From assembly GCA_902459845.2 (NCBI GenBank), contig CABPSV020000075.1, positions 1-32,500 on the forward strand: a stretch of DNA of 32,500 nucleotides, read 5' to 3'. Numbering within the stretch: the stretch's first letter is position 1; each line of letters opens with the position of its first letter. Origin of the DNA: Hepatocystis sp. ex Piliocolobus tephrosceles. Lineage: Eukaryota > Apicomplexa > Aconoidasida > Haemosporida > Plasmodiidae. The position numbers and the translations under genes were made by a program. The notes beneath the pieces were generated by a model. The model saw only the letters and a program-made list of their open reading frames with translations, did no database searches and was not told the DNA's origin. Shown here piece by piece: positions 1 to 11,492 of the stretch.

Positions 1-28
1 AAAAAAAAAAAAAAAAATGAATAAAAAA

Positions 29-77
<49 letters not shown>

Positions 78-101
78 GGATTAATTTAAAATATAAACAA
101 A

Positions 102-754
102 ATGGCTTACTTTTCCGATTTCTCAAAAAAATGTGATCTTGAAGGATGCAGAATCCATGACTTTCTTCCATTTAAATGTCAATATTGCGAATTATATGTA
201 AAAAACTAAAAAAAAAGATAGTGAAAACAATATGAAAACAAAAACGAATCCAAACGTATAATTAATGATAATAAAAACAAATATGTGAAATTGTTAGTTG
301 TATAACGTATATATGGTATATTGTCATATAGTGTGTTATAAAGAAAAAAGTTACATATATAACCAGCCAATTAATTAACTACCTAACATACATATTAACA
401 AGCGAAAACATAACAAACGAATGTGTGTGTTAATTTTATTTTTACCATATAAGTATATTTTATTCTGCCTATTTTTTCATTTTCGTAGTTTTGCGAGTTT
501 CATAGAAAAACTCAAGATCATTTTTGTTCTAAGATAGAAAAAGAAGATAAACCTAAATATATTTTGTGTGATCAATGTAATTTATCTATACCTTATGTAA
601 ACTAAAAAAAAAAAATAAAATAAAATAAATAAATAAATAAATTCATAAAACGACTTTCTTATAACAAACATTGATTATAGCGGTTTCATATGAGCACATA
701 AGAAAGCGTGTAAATGCATGAAATTCGATTAATATATATGTAAATATGCATATA

Positions 755-799
<45 letters not shown>

Positions 800-832
800 T
801 TGTATGCACTAAACATGTGTCTTTCTATAATC

Positions 833-866
<34 letters not shown>

Positions 867-1805
867 TACCATTACATGTTCATATTGTTATTTAATGCAT
901 GTATTTTATTAAAACGAAAAAATTAACTTTTGATACATATGCAGAATGACGAAGAAATTAAATATCATTTAACTAACAAATGTACTCGAAAGAAAATAAA
1001 AAAGCCTAAAAAGTTTTGTAATCAAAAAGACTGCATTACAGTAATAAATAAAAAAAAAAAATAAACAAATAAATGAACAACTGAACAAATGAACGAGCGA
1101 ATGAATATTTCCATTGTGTTAAATAGTAGAATAAAATATGGATATGTGGATATGTGAATATATATTTAAAAACATGAGTGTTATAAAAAAAGTTTTTTTT
1201 TTTTATTTACATGTGGAACTGTTGTTTTACATAAACTTTCAAAAAAAAGTATACATATATATATATATATATATATGTTATAATTTTTTCTTTTTTTTTT
1301 ACTTAACAATTTGTAGGCTTTAAATGACATTAACACTTATTTTTGTAAAGAGTGTAAAAAAAATTATTGTTTATATCATAGACATTCTTTTTCTCATAAA
1401 TGTAAAGAACAAGTACAAGGATATGGTTTTTTTAAAGGTCAGTAGGAACAACTGTATCAGAAAAAAAAAAAATAAAATAAAAATATATATATATATATAT
1501 ATTCATATGTACATATTTTTTACGTGTACCATTCAACAGTGTTTTGACATAATTGTTTTACAAATTTTTCTAAATTTAGCAGGGAAAGCATTTTTTCAGC
1601 AAAACAACAACTTTGATCAGAATAACCAGAAAAAAGAAAAAGTAATTTTCAATTTTTTTTTTTTTTTTTTTGTGTTTTACAAATATGTTATTATTCATTT
1701 TTATACAATAGTATCATACTAATAAATAAAATATAATTTTACTAACATTTTTTTTTTTTTTTTTTTTTTCAGAAAAAGAAAAACAACTTTTGCTCAATAC
1801 AGTAA
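102..1805 (+). CDS. ZFAND2-like protein with two AN1 zinc fingers (six exons)
   Basis: Exons as I read them: 102-197, 489-596, 945-1040, 1317-1437, 1580-1641 and 1773-1805, giving about 171 residues. Every junction has GT..AG and keeps frame. The first AN1 finger spans exons 1 and 2, with C11, C16, C26, C29, C34, H37, H43 and C45 in the exact family spacing (Cx4C x9 Cx2C x4 C x2 H x5 H x C). A second, equally complete finger spans exons 3 and 4, from C93 to C129. Between them is a CDQC...H...C knuckle, the arrangement of the ZFAND2/AIRAP family, whose members act in proteasome- and ER-linked protein quality control. That role is taken from the family. Exon 6 is short and ends KNNFCSIQ-stop. 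A further 3' exon cannot be excluded, because a GTAAAA follows at 1802. The gene is tail-to-tail with the ATPase on the other strand. Confidence 0.85.
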
Positions 1806-2035
1806 AAAAGACTACTACGAGACGTTGTGTGTCCACATATATATGTGTGTGCTTTTTTTTTTTTTGGGCCTATTAATTCAAATTTGTATTTAATAGTCAT
1901 AATATGAATATTATGTGTTTTATATATTTATTTATGAATCCGTTTTATCGATATTTCATTGTTCCATTTTACTTTATTTTTACTTTATTTTTACTTTTTT
2001 TTGTTTTTAAAATTAACTGTTGTACATTTGTTTAG

Positions 2036-2074
<39 letters not shown>

Positions 2075-2419
2075 CTCTTTACAATTATTTGTTCTCTTGT
2101 TTATTCGTGTTTTTCGTTTATTTTTTTTGTTAGATAATAAAAAACAATGCAAATGTTTACATAAAATAAGATACATACGTATATATGTTTCACCAATTCG
2201 TTTTACTCATTTTTTTTTTTTTTTTTTTTTTACTCTAATTAAAAATATTTGCTCTTTTCATAATAATTTAGTTGTCCTAATAATTTGGCTAAATGGATAA
2301 TAGATACTTTACCTAGATACATACATACACATGTATATATGTCCTTATATAATTATGTTTTTAAATAAATAAAAAAAATCAAAATTTATGATATTTTTAA
2401 ATACTTAGTAAAAAGTGAG

Positions 2420-2453
<34 letters not shown>

Positions 2454-2636
2454 ATGTCACATGGGTATAAGTGACAAGTAAACAAAAACTATATATGTTT
2501 TATTAAAAAATGCTAAGAAAAAAAAAAAAAAAAAAAAAATAGTGATTCAAACATTGTGTAACTTCCATTATGCATAAAAATGTTAAAAATTGTTTTTGGC
2601 TAATACATATATACATGCGTAAAACGTATAATGCTT
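1806..2636. other. Intergenic region between two convergent genes
   Basis: This is the 3' flank of both the zinc-finger gene and the ATPase gene. It holds a (TA) microsatellite at about 2037-2072, long T and A runs (for example about 2212-2231 and 2422-2451) and, at about 2452-2476, one copy of a motif (ATGGGTATAAGTGACAA) that recurs inside the last ATPase intron. I see no gene. Confidence 0.7.
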
Positions 2637-3877
2637 TTATACGGGGATTCGTTTTTTTTGGATTTTTAAAAATTTTCTAACAAAGTCATAAAGTTTTTCG
2701 CATAAAATATATTTCGATATAAAAATGTTAATAATTATATTTAAAAAGTTTAAAAATATAAATTTTATTTTGACTGGTGTACTAAGAATATTATTTCCGT
2801 TTGGACCATAAAAACTAAGACCACTAGCAGAATAAGAAAATAAATTTAATAATTTGAATTTTGTTTGTTTTGAAACTTCATCATTACAATTCATACGAAA
2901 CAGACATGTTAATTTGCTCGGTCCTCCGACTGTTAAATACATCAAAAACGAGTTTATTAAACAGTAATACCTATAAAAAAAAAAAAAAAAAAAAAAATAA
3001 ATATGTTGCATGGGTATAAGTGACAAAATAAATATGTTGCATGAGTATAAGTGACAAGTGGTAGAAAATACAAGTAAAGTAGTTGGGGACTCATTCGACT
3101 TACGTTATAAATGTATAGTTGGTAAATATAGATTTCCTATGATTTTGTCCTAAAGTATATATAAAGGCACTGTTAACAATTTGAAAACAAAACCAAATAC
3201 ATGCAAGAAAACTCTCGTAGTTATCACTCATCAACCACCAAGATGATTTTGGAGCCTCCGCGTTGATATGATACGATAATGGTAAATTAGAAATAAAAAA
3301 AAATTGAAAAAGGATTAAATATAAAAATATAAAATTAACTATAAGTGTTGATAATAAAGATAATATAGTTTGTGCACCTATAATACTAGAAGTAGGAGTT
3401 TGTTTTTTTAATTTAAGTGATGGTTTAGATAACGTCATTGATTTAGCTAATAATAGTATTATAACATTATCAAAAAAAAGGTAACCATATTCTGACATGA
3501 CAGCATGAGCACGCATAAATAACAAAATTTTTATAATTGATATCATGAAGCCATAAAGTAACATATACTTGTAACAATTAATTGATGTAACTAAACAAGC
3601 TCTACCTTCTCTTAATATATCAATAACTCCTTTTATATTTTCATTTTTACAACTAAAAGGCGATACTACTGAACTGTCTGTATTCGATAATGCTAAACCT
3701 GCATGTGCTATTTTTAAAGCTCCACAATCATTACTTCCATCACCACACATAGCTGATATAAAATCATAATTAATAAAATCTTTTATAATATATATTTTCT
3801 GATTTGGTGTTAATCTTGAAAATACTCTTACTCTTAATAAAAAGTTTTTATAATTGGTAATATTGTTATAGTTAGGT

Positions 3878-3913
<36 letters not shown>

Positions 3914-4791
3914 ATAAGATTAGTTTGATTGATACAATATGATTCATCTACATCTTCTTCATATTTAGTAAACATAAATACACAATGTCTTATATAATTA
4001 TATGCATCTCCTGTTAATATAATTTCTTTATAAGTATCTTTAAAAAGTACCACACTTTTATCAATTTTAGTTTCATTATGTATGTTAATAAAAATTAATT
4101 CATTTTTTAACATATATCCAAATATTATTATATTTTGTTGTTCTTCTTCATTTTCAGAAACGGATTTTTTCTTTTTTTTTGTGTCCTTTGCGCTTTTTTT
4201 GATTTTTTTGCTTTTTTTGCTATTTTCGCTATTTTTGCTATTTTCGCTATTTTTGCTATTTTTGCTATTTTTGCTATTTTTGCTATTTTTACTTTTTTCG
4301 CTTTTTCCGCTATTTTCGCTTTTTATTTCGTTGCCATTTTTTTGATTTTCATTTGGGTAATTTTTTTCACCATTTTTTTCACCATTTTTTTCACCATTTT
4401 TTTCACCACTTTTTTCACCATTTTTTTCACCATTTTTTTCACCACTTTTTTCACCACTTTTTTCACCACTTTTTTCACCACTTTTTTCACCATTTTTTTC
4501 ACCATTTTTGTTGTTAGAAACTGGTTCAGAACGGATGTGATGGTTTTGTTTGTCTTTGTCATTTACATTAGTAGAACTTAATTGATTAATCGAGTATTTA
4601 TCATTTTTAATCTGTTTTTCTAAATCCGATTCAGGTTTTTGTCCATAATAATTATTTTGCTTATGGTTATACTTATGGTTATGAAGTAAAGAAACTGTTT
4701 CATCATCCAGTTGTTCGTTATCACTAATGGCACTCACGTCTGGACTTACAGTTATATTAATGTTATTATTATTATTATTATTATTATTATA

Positions 4792-4856
<65 letters not shown>

Positions 4857-7800
4857 TATGATTTTGATTGCGTTGTTCATTATACATAAATTCATTTGAT
4901 TTGGATTGAGAAAAAGATTGTTTAAAAAAAGGTTTAAATATTTTTTCAAAAGACATAAATTTTGTACTATTCGAAAAATATAAACTTTGTTTATCCAATT
5001 CAGCAGTATCTGAATGCTCAGATGTATCCATAGTTAAAGAATAAAAAGAATCATATAGATTTTTATTTGTATTGAATAATCCAGTTTTATTTCCAACATA
5101 TAAACAGTTATAAGCATTATCACCAGTTAATATTACTGGTCTTATTGAAGCTTCTTTTAATGTCTGTATAACATAATGTGCATCTTTTTTTATATTATTA
5201 TTAAACATTAATAATGATAAAAATTTCATATTCTGTTCTAATTTTTTTCTACTTAAATTTGTAACATATGTATATGATTTTTTTGATATAATTTTATAAG
5301 CCAATGCTATAACATAAAATCCATTTCTACTATATTCTTGTTCTTTTTTTTTAAAATATAAAATTTCATTATTTTTAATACATTTTTGATAAATTTGATC
5401 AAAAGATCCTTTTGAAAAAACTAAAAATTTTTTTTTTTTTTTTATTTTATTTTTTTTTTTTTTATGTATATTACCAAAATATCCATATGTTAAAGTAGTA
5501 GACATTTTAGTATAATAATCAAATTCAAATGTTTTAATTATATCGAAATTTCTAGATTCGTTATTATTTCCTATGTTTAAAGTTATTCTTTTTACATTTG
5601 CATTATATTTGTTAATATAATTTATTACCTTCATATTTGTTGCATCAACAATTGTTTTGTCTATGTTATTTCCATAAATCGTATTATTATTATTATCGTA
5701 ATATACACATGAACATCCTGCTAATGCATAAACTATTAAGTGATAATTGTTTGGCGTGTTATTCAGTGTTAATTTATTAGTCCATATTAATTTACTGTTA
5801 TAAAGTAAGGATATAGCTTTATTTAAAACTGAGTTCGATTCGTTTGAGTGGCTATAGTTGTTACGGTGGTTGTAGTTGTAGTCGTTGCGGTGGTTGTAGT
5901 TGTTGCGGTGGTTGTAGTTGTTGCGGTGGTTGTAGTTGTTGCGGTGGTTGTAGTTGTTGCGGTGGTTGTAGTTGTTGCGGTGGTTGTCGTTGTCGTTACC
6001 GTTGTCACTGTCGTTGTCACTGTCGTTATTGTATTTGTAACTGTAGTTGGCAGTACTTTTTTTTTTTTTTTTCTCCCTTTCTACATTATTTTGTAAAAAA
6101 ACTGATACTGATGGGTTTTGTTTGTTTGTTTGGTCTATTGGGACATTCAAATGGGTCGCAATTGGTACTGTTTCCAACTGGAGATATATATCACTCTGTC
6201 CGTTTTGTTTACTTTGGTTAGACGTTACTTTATCGTTTTCCTTTGCATTTTCTTTATCGTTTTCCTTTGCATTTTCCTTTGCATTTTCTTTATGTTCGTA
6301 TATACAATTTTTATCATATGTATGAATGTTAACTTGATTATCTAATTTATTGCTACCACTACTATTACCATTAATGTTATTGTTAGATTGTTTGACATGA
6401 TTAAATGTTGTGTCTTTATTTTTTAGGTCAATAGTTTCATTTTTTATGTCAATAGTTTCATTTTTTATGTCAATAGTTTCATTTTTTATGTCAATAGTTT
6501 CATTTTTTATGTCAATAGTTGCGTTTTTTAAAATCTGTTGTTGATCATTTTCAACTGTATCATCAACTATATTACCTACATTGGTCGTAAAATCATTATC
6601 ACCATAAGTTTTAGATACATAAAAATCGGATTCCTTTTTATTTTTTTTTTCATTATTTAATGTTTTGTTTGATTCGTTTGATTTATCTGTATGTGCATTG
6701 GTACCTACACTGTTAGGTGTTGCATATTGTTCGTTTTGGTTGGTATTGGTTCTTCTACTTCCATCACTACTTTCGTCATTACTTCCATCACTACTGTCAT
6801 CACTGCTGTCATCACTACTGTCATCAGTACTGTTGTCACTACTTCCGCTACTACTTCCACTATCACTATACGAACTCGTTTTTTCTTTATACTCAAAACT
6901 TGTACTTCTTTCATAATTCTTGCTTGTATAAAAAGACTTTTCAGAACCTCCAGTTAACTCTGACTTAGTTTTTTCTCCATGTATTTGTTCAAATTGATTA
7001 TCTTTACCATTCTCACTTGTTCCTCGTCGATATAACTGTCTCATTTTACGTTGCCCTCGACTAATACTATACGTCTTAACACGATCAAGTGTTGTCACAA
7101 CACTGGGAGAACTCTCGATGTTTATACCTTTTATAAGTTCTAGTGTAGATTGTTTTAGTTTGTTCTCTTCCGTCTTCTTTTCTATCTTTTCTATATTTTC
7201 TATCTTTTCTATCTTTTCTTTTTTTTTTTTCTATTTTTTTTTTTTTTTTTTTTCCCCTTCTTCCTCCATACTAGTACCCATATCAAATCCATTAACACTT
7301 TTTGTTTTTCGGTACTGTTTTTTATCCAAAATGGCATTATTATCCCAAATGGCATTATTATCCAAAATGGCATTATTATCCAATACGGCATTATTATCCA
7401 ATACGGCATTATTATCCAATAAGGCATTATTATCCAATACGGCATTATTATCCAATAGGGCATTATTATCCAATACGGCATTTTTTTCATGTTTAAAATT
7501 CGATATGTATGTATTTTTTTTATGAGATGTTCTATTAATATAAGTATGTTGATCATTTATCTGGTTATGTAACCGTTTATTATTTTTTTTAAAAAATATA
7601 TTATTACAAAAATGTACACCACAAAATACAATATTATGATCCGTAATTGTACCAGTTTTATCAAAAAAAAATAAACGTACTTTACCACATATAGGTATTC
7701 GTGATGGAGCTATACAACATATTTGTTTTTCACTTTTTAATCGTTTTGTTGATACATTTAATCCTATATTTAGAACTACAGGTGTCCATACAGGTAATAT

Positions 7801-10254
7801 TTGTGACAATGTACCAATACTATAAAAAATAGAAGTCATATTAAATCCTAAATATTTTATTTGTAAAAATAAACAAACTAAAGCAAATAAAATAGTAAAT
7901 AAAAAAACGATTGGTAATTGAGAATCATATTTAAATAACAGTGGATTAGGAAATAAAACATTTTGCATATATTTCCCTTTATATGTATATATACTTACAT
8001 TTATTACTATAGCATAAATATGATTTGTATAATTTAATGTTGATATAACAGTAGTTCCTGCATATAGTATATTATTTTTATTATATTCATTTTTTTTTTT
8101 TTTATTATTATGTGTATAGATATGTTTTTGATCATAATACCCAGTGTTTTTATGTGATGTATTTATATCACTGTTCCAGAAATTATTACTACTATAATTG
8201 TTATTAACAGGTTTTATACTTGTTTGAGTGTTGTTGCTATTTTTTCCATTACTTGTATATACAGAACTATTTTTTTCTGTTTTTCTATTTTCGTCTATAC
8301 TTTTGTCTATACTTTTGTCTATACTTTTGTCTATACTTTTGTCTATATTTTTGTCTATACTTTTGTCTATACTTTTGTCTATACTTTTGTCTATATTTTT
8401 GTCTATATTTTTGTCTATATTTTTGTCTATACTTTCGTCTATACTTTCGTCTATACTTTCGTCTATATTTTCGTCTATACTTTCGTCTATACTTTCGTCA
8501 ATATGTTGATCTATATTATTTTGAAAATAATGATTAATTTTGGAAGGGTGATTATATACATCCGAATCAGATGAAAATGACACATATTTTTCATCAGCAT
8601 AGTAATTCATATTGTTTAGATTATTTATACAAGTTTTTTTTTGAGCTTTAGATTCTCCTGTTAAAAAACTTTCATCTACTAATACCTGACCTGTTAATAA
8701 TAAACAATCACAAGGTATAGTAAGTTTTGGATTAATAATGATAATATCACCAATTGTTAAATTATTTGATAAAATATTTTGAACAATCGAATTTCTATAA
8801 ACAGTAACAATAGTATTATTACTAGCTTGCATATTATTATAAATTTCTTTTTTATTTTTTTGATTTTTTATAATTTTATTAATTACAGCTAAAATAGAAA
8901 TTAGTAGCCAAACTACAGATGTAATAATTTCTTTCCAAAATAAATTTTTATATGTAATAAACAATTGAAATAAATAAATTCCATCAATAACTTCTCTTCT
9001 CAAATTTGTAAAAAACGAACATATATCAAGATGTATATTATTATATCCATAATTATTTATATTATTAATAATTTCATTATTGTTTAAACCACCTTTCTTT
9101 AATATATAATTAAAATTAAAACTTTGTACATGTTCTTTAATACTGTAAGATATGTTACAAAAACAATCTTTTTTTTCATCATAAATATATTTCATACTAC
9201 GAAAAAAAAAATATCTTCCATTTTTTTCATTAATTCGTACTTTTACTTTATGAATAATTAATTGGGAAGGTATAGTCGAATCATAATTGTTTGTTTCTTT
9301 ACATATTTCACCATCATATACATTTTGTTTGATTCCTCTTTTATCATTTTTATCCATTTGTTCTTTTTTTTTATAATATGATTCTTTTTGTTTATACAAT
9401 ATGTCATCACCATCATCATTATTTTTAAAAAAAAACTTCCATTTATGCTTTTTACGATATAATTTCCATTTTACAATAGTCAAAATAAATTTAATTATTA
9501 TTATACAACCGTTTTTTAATAGATTAGCAAAAAAGTTGTAAACTATTTGAAAATGTACACTTTTATATGTGTTACCATAGTCTTCACTTCTGGTATAAAC
9601 AATTACATAATCACTATTTTTTAAAAGTGTTGGTTTTAAAAAAAAAGAATTCATATGTTTTCTTAATATTAATATAACATAAGATAAAATAAAGCTTAAT
9701 AACAATAAAATAAAAAAAATTAAAGCTCTATCATTCCATAATATATGACTATTTTCCAATATACAATATTCATTAGCAATTAATGTTATAATAAATATAT
9801 GTGTTAGTAGGTATAAGACGATAGCTGTATTTCTTAATGCCCAACCTATAGAATTGCTTTTGTAACCTTCTTGTCTAACAACTATTTCGTTTGGGTCGCT
9901 TGAATCGTAACTATAATTAAAAAATGTTATTTCTTCATCTGAATATTGATATGGTTCATCTGTGTATTTATATGGCCCATCTGTGTATTTATATGGCCCA
10001 TCTGTGTATTTATATGGCCCATCTGTGTATTTATATGGCCCATCTGTGTATTTATATGGCCCATCTGTATATTTGTATGTTTTTTTTTTTTTTTTTTTTT
10101 TATTATAATCATAACTATGGTTAATATTATTTTCATATATTTTATAAATATACCAAGTTGAAAAAGAAACTACTAAAAAAATATATATAAAACATATATA
10201 TTTTAATTCTGAAAAGTTAATTAAGGGTCTATCTGCATTACAAAATCTACGCAT
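2637..10254 (-). CDS. ATPase1: P5-type cation-transporting P-ATPase, repeat-expanded, with one in-frame TAG
   Basis: The start is the ATG at 10254. Exon 1 runs from 10254 to 3104 and exon 2 from 2970 to 2637, joined by a GTAAGT donor at 3103 and a T-rich TATAG acceptor (phase 2). About 2,494 codons would make this far larger than a usual P5 ATPase of about 1,200 residues. The excess is low-complexity sequence. Core motifs are present: a hydrophobic N-terminal segment (about 19-37), TGES at 532-535 (actuator domain), the phosphorylated Asp in DKTGT (D865), KGSFD near 1615 (nucleotide domain), TGDN at 1710, and GDGSNDCGALK around 2171, the P5 form of the hinge motif, followed by C-terminal membrane helices running into exon 2. 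CIAPSRIPICGK before DKTGT is also P5-like. M4 reads PVWTP (821-825) instead of PPALP. P5B relatives export polyamines from endolysosomes, but the substrate here is unknown. Codon 1008 is TAG; both sides are otherwise open in the same frame. The gene is divergent from the dioxygenase. Confidence 0.88.
2971..3103 (-). other. Last intron of the ATPase, containing a tandem repeat
   Basis: This 133-nt intron has a GTAAGT donor at 3103 and a TTTTTATAG acceptor at 2971. It contains two tandem copies of AATATGTTGCATGRGTATAA followed by GTGAC (about 2999-3057). A partial copy lies past the stop codon at about 2452-2476. The splice restores the Thr codon and joins the frame to a C-terminal exon beginning YYCLINSF. 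Confidence 0.85.
4361..4510 (-). repeat. 12-nt coding repeat (GEKN/GEKS, about 12 copies)
   Basis: Gly-Glu-Lys-Asn/Ser units in the ATPase, directly followed (toward lower coordinates) by a related Ser-Lys-Asn tract to about 4200. Together they give a highly charged, probably disordered loop before the C-terminal part of the nucleotide/phosphorylation domains. Confidence 0.9.
4757..4856 (-). repeat. Poly-asparagine tract
   Basis: An ATT/AAT trinucleotide run in the ATPase encodes more than 30 Asn interrupted by single Tyr and Ile residues. Such Asn runs are typical of Plasmodium proteins. Confidence 0.92.
5851..5990 (-). repeat. 18-nt coding repeat (NNYNHR, about 6-7 copies)
   Basis: Asn/Tyr/His/Arg hexapeptide units sit in the ATPase nucleotide-domain insert, flanked by an Asp/Asn tract. 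The opposite strand is open too, as a Cys/Gly-rich frame, but that is a shadow of the repeat. Confidence 0.88.
6420..6524 (-). repeat. 21-nt coding repeat (TIDIKNE x5)
   Basis: Five nearly identical heptapeptide units lie in the ATPase low-complexity insert downstream of the TAG codon. Nucleotide identity between units is almost complete, which suggests recent expansion. Confidence 0.88.
7231..7233 (-). other. In-frame TAG inside the ATPase reading frame
   Basis: On the minus strand the sequence is GGGG, a run of 20 A, TAG, then a run of 12 A. The frame is open for 1,007 codons before it and more than 1,370 codons after it, with no frame change. No convincing intron covers it: candidate acceptors nearby lack a pyrimidine tract. 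It could be a base or homopolymer error in the assembly, a real nonsense allele, or readthrough. Confidence 0.85.
7323..7482 (-). repeat. 18-nt coding repeat (DNNAVL/DNNALL/DNNAIL)
   Basis: Nine or so hexapeptide units follow the DKTGT phosphorylation motif by about 60 residues, at the start of the nucleotide-binding domain. The third base and one hydrophobic position vary (V, L, I, W). Confidence 0.88.
8291..8511 (-). repeat. 12-nt coding repeat (IDKS/IDES/IDEN/IDKN)
   Basis: About 18 tandem tetrapeptide units lie in the ATPase between the TGES motif and the M3 helix. Lys-type (IDKS/IDKN) units are clustered toward the 3' side of the coding strand and Asp-Glu-type (IDES/IDEN) units mainly toward the 5' side, so the block grades from acidic to mixed charge. 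The unit is in frame. Confidence 0.9.
9949..10074 (-). repeat. 21-nt coding repeat (KYTDGPY x6)
   Basis: There are six tandem heptapeptide units at ATPase residues 61-102, just after the first hydrophobic segment. The last unit is KYTDEPY, trailing into QYSDEE. A 7-residue KYTDGPY-type spacer precedes the first P5-like helices. The unit length is a multiple of three, so copy-number change keeps the frame. Confidence 0.9.
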
Positions 10255-10621
10255 TTTGAACTTTTTTCCAATAAAAATGCATAAATTTAACTCATGTGGA
10301 TTAAAATGTTACTACTTAGTGCTTCCCTTTGGGCATGTTCGACTTGTAAGTGTAACTTAGCAAGATAACGTTAGGTCCCCACAATAAAAAAAAAAATAAA
10401 ATCAAATCAAAAATCAAAAAAAAGGGAAAAAAACAGAAAAAAAAAAAAAAAGGGGAAAAAAAAGAAAAAAAAAAGAAAAAAAAAAGAGAAAAAAAAGAGA
10501 AAAAAAAGGGAAAAAAAAAGGAAATGAAGAATTTGCTTGTTTTGCTTTGTTTGGCTTTTACAAAACACAAGCATGTATGTTGTGTGAAAAAAAAATAATA
10601 AAAAAATAAAGTAAAAAAAAA

Positions 10622-10652
<31 letters not shown>

Positions 10653-11346
10653 CAAAAACAAAAACATATTTAAAGGATAAAGGAATTAGTCATAAAAAAA
10701 TAAAAAATAAAATTGTAATTACAAAAGTAGCTACAGTTGCAATTATCATCGCAACCGTGGGTGTATCTTTTCCACAAGCGGAAAAAAAAAAAAAAAAAAA
10801 AGCGTATTTACATTTTTTTTTTTTTTTTTTACATATACGCAAACAATGGATGCAAAAAAATATTTTGAATAAAAAAAAAAAAAAAACTTAATACATATGT
10901 ATGGCATATAAATAAGGTGGTACCTTACATATATGTATATATATAACGACTTGCATATATGCGTACATATGTACATATACATATAAAAATATATATATAT
11001 ATATATATATATGAGCATGTCAAATTCAAAAGCATGAATAAAGCAGATGACCATTTAAAAAAATGGATAACACTGTATATGTTGAAAAATAAAAAGGGTA
11101 GTAAAAAATTTTTTTTTAAATGTAAATATACCTGACATTTTTTTTTTTTACATTTGACGAAACAGAAAAAAAAAAAAAAAAAAAAAAAATTATGTACATA
11201 TATATGTATGTATTATACACCTATATGATTTGCTAAATAATTATATGCAAAAAAAAAAACTTTTAAAACAGCTACGATTTTACATATGTTTGAACATATG
11301 TATATATATGCACATATGTATACATATATATATATATATATTTAAA

Positions 11347-11418
11347 CCCGTTAGGTTATAAGCACCCATTAGGCTATAAGCACCCATTAGGCTATAAGCA
11401 CCCATTAGGCTATAAGCA
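11347..11418. repeat. 18-nt minisatellite, 4 copies
   Basis: The unit is CCCATTAGGCTATAAGCA. The last three copies are identical and the first differs at two positions. It is noncoding and unusually GC-rich for this region. Confidence 0.93.
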
Positions 11419-11492
11419 AATATAACCACCCTGTTCTTATTCTCCCATGCTTGTTAACACTGATGATTATTGGAAAAAAAAAAAAAAACCCA

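Noticed and set aside
4082..4581. Open plus-strand frames rich in Phe and Thr
   Set aside because: They are antisense shadows of the GEKN and SKN coding repeats of the ATPase. They have no splice context or domain.
5844..6221. Plus-strand Cys/Gly-rich frame resembling a metal-binding or keratin-like protein
   Set aside because: It is the reverse strand of the NNYNHR repeat in the ATPase, where stop codons are excluded by the repeat itself.
7234..7330. An intron removing the TAG in the ATPase (for example GTACTA donor near 7285 to the TAG itself)
   Set aside because: The acceptor would follow a purine (A) run with no pyrimidine tract, unlike every other intron here. It remains possible but weak.
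8220..8574. Regular repeats looking at first like a CRISPR array
   Set aside because: Units are contiguous, 12 nt long, without spacers, and encode IDKS/IDES in frame. The genome is eukaryotic.
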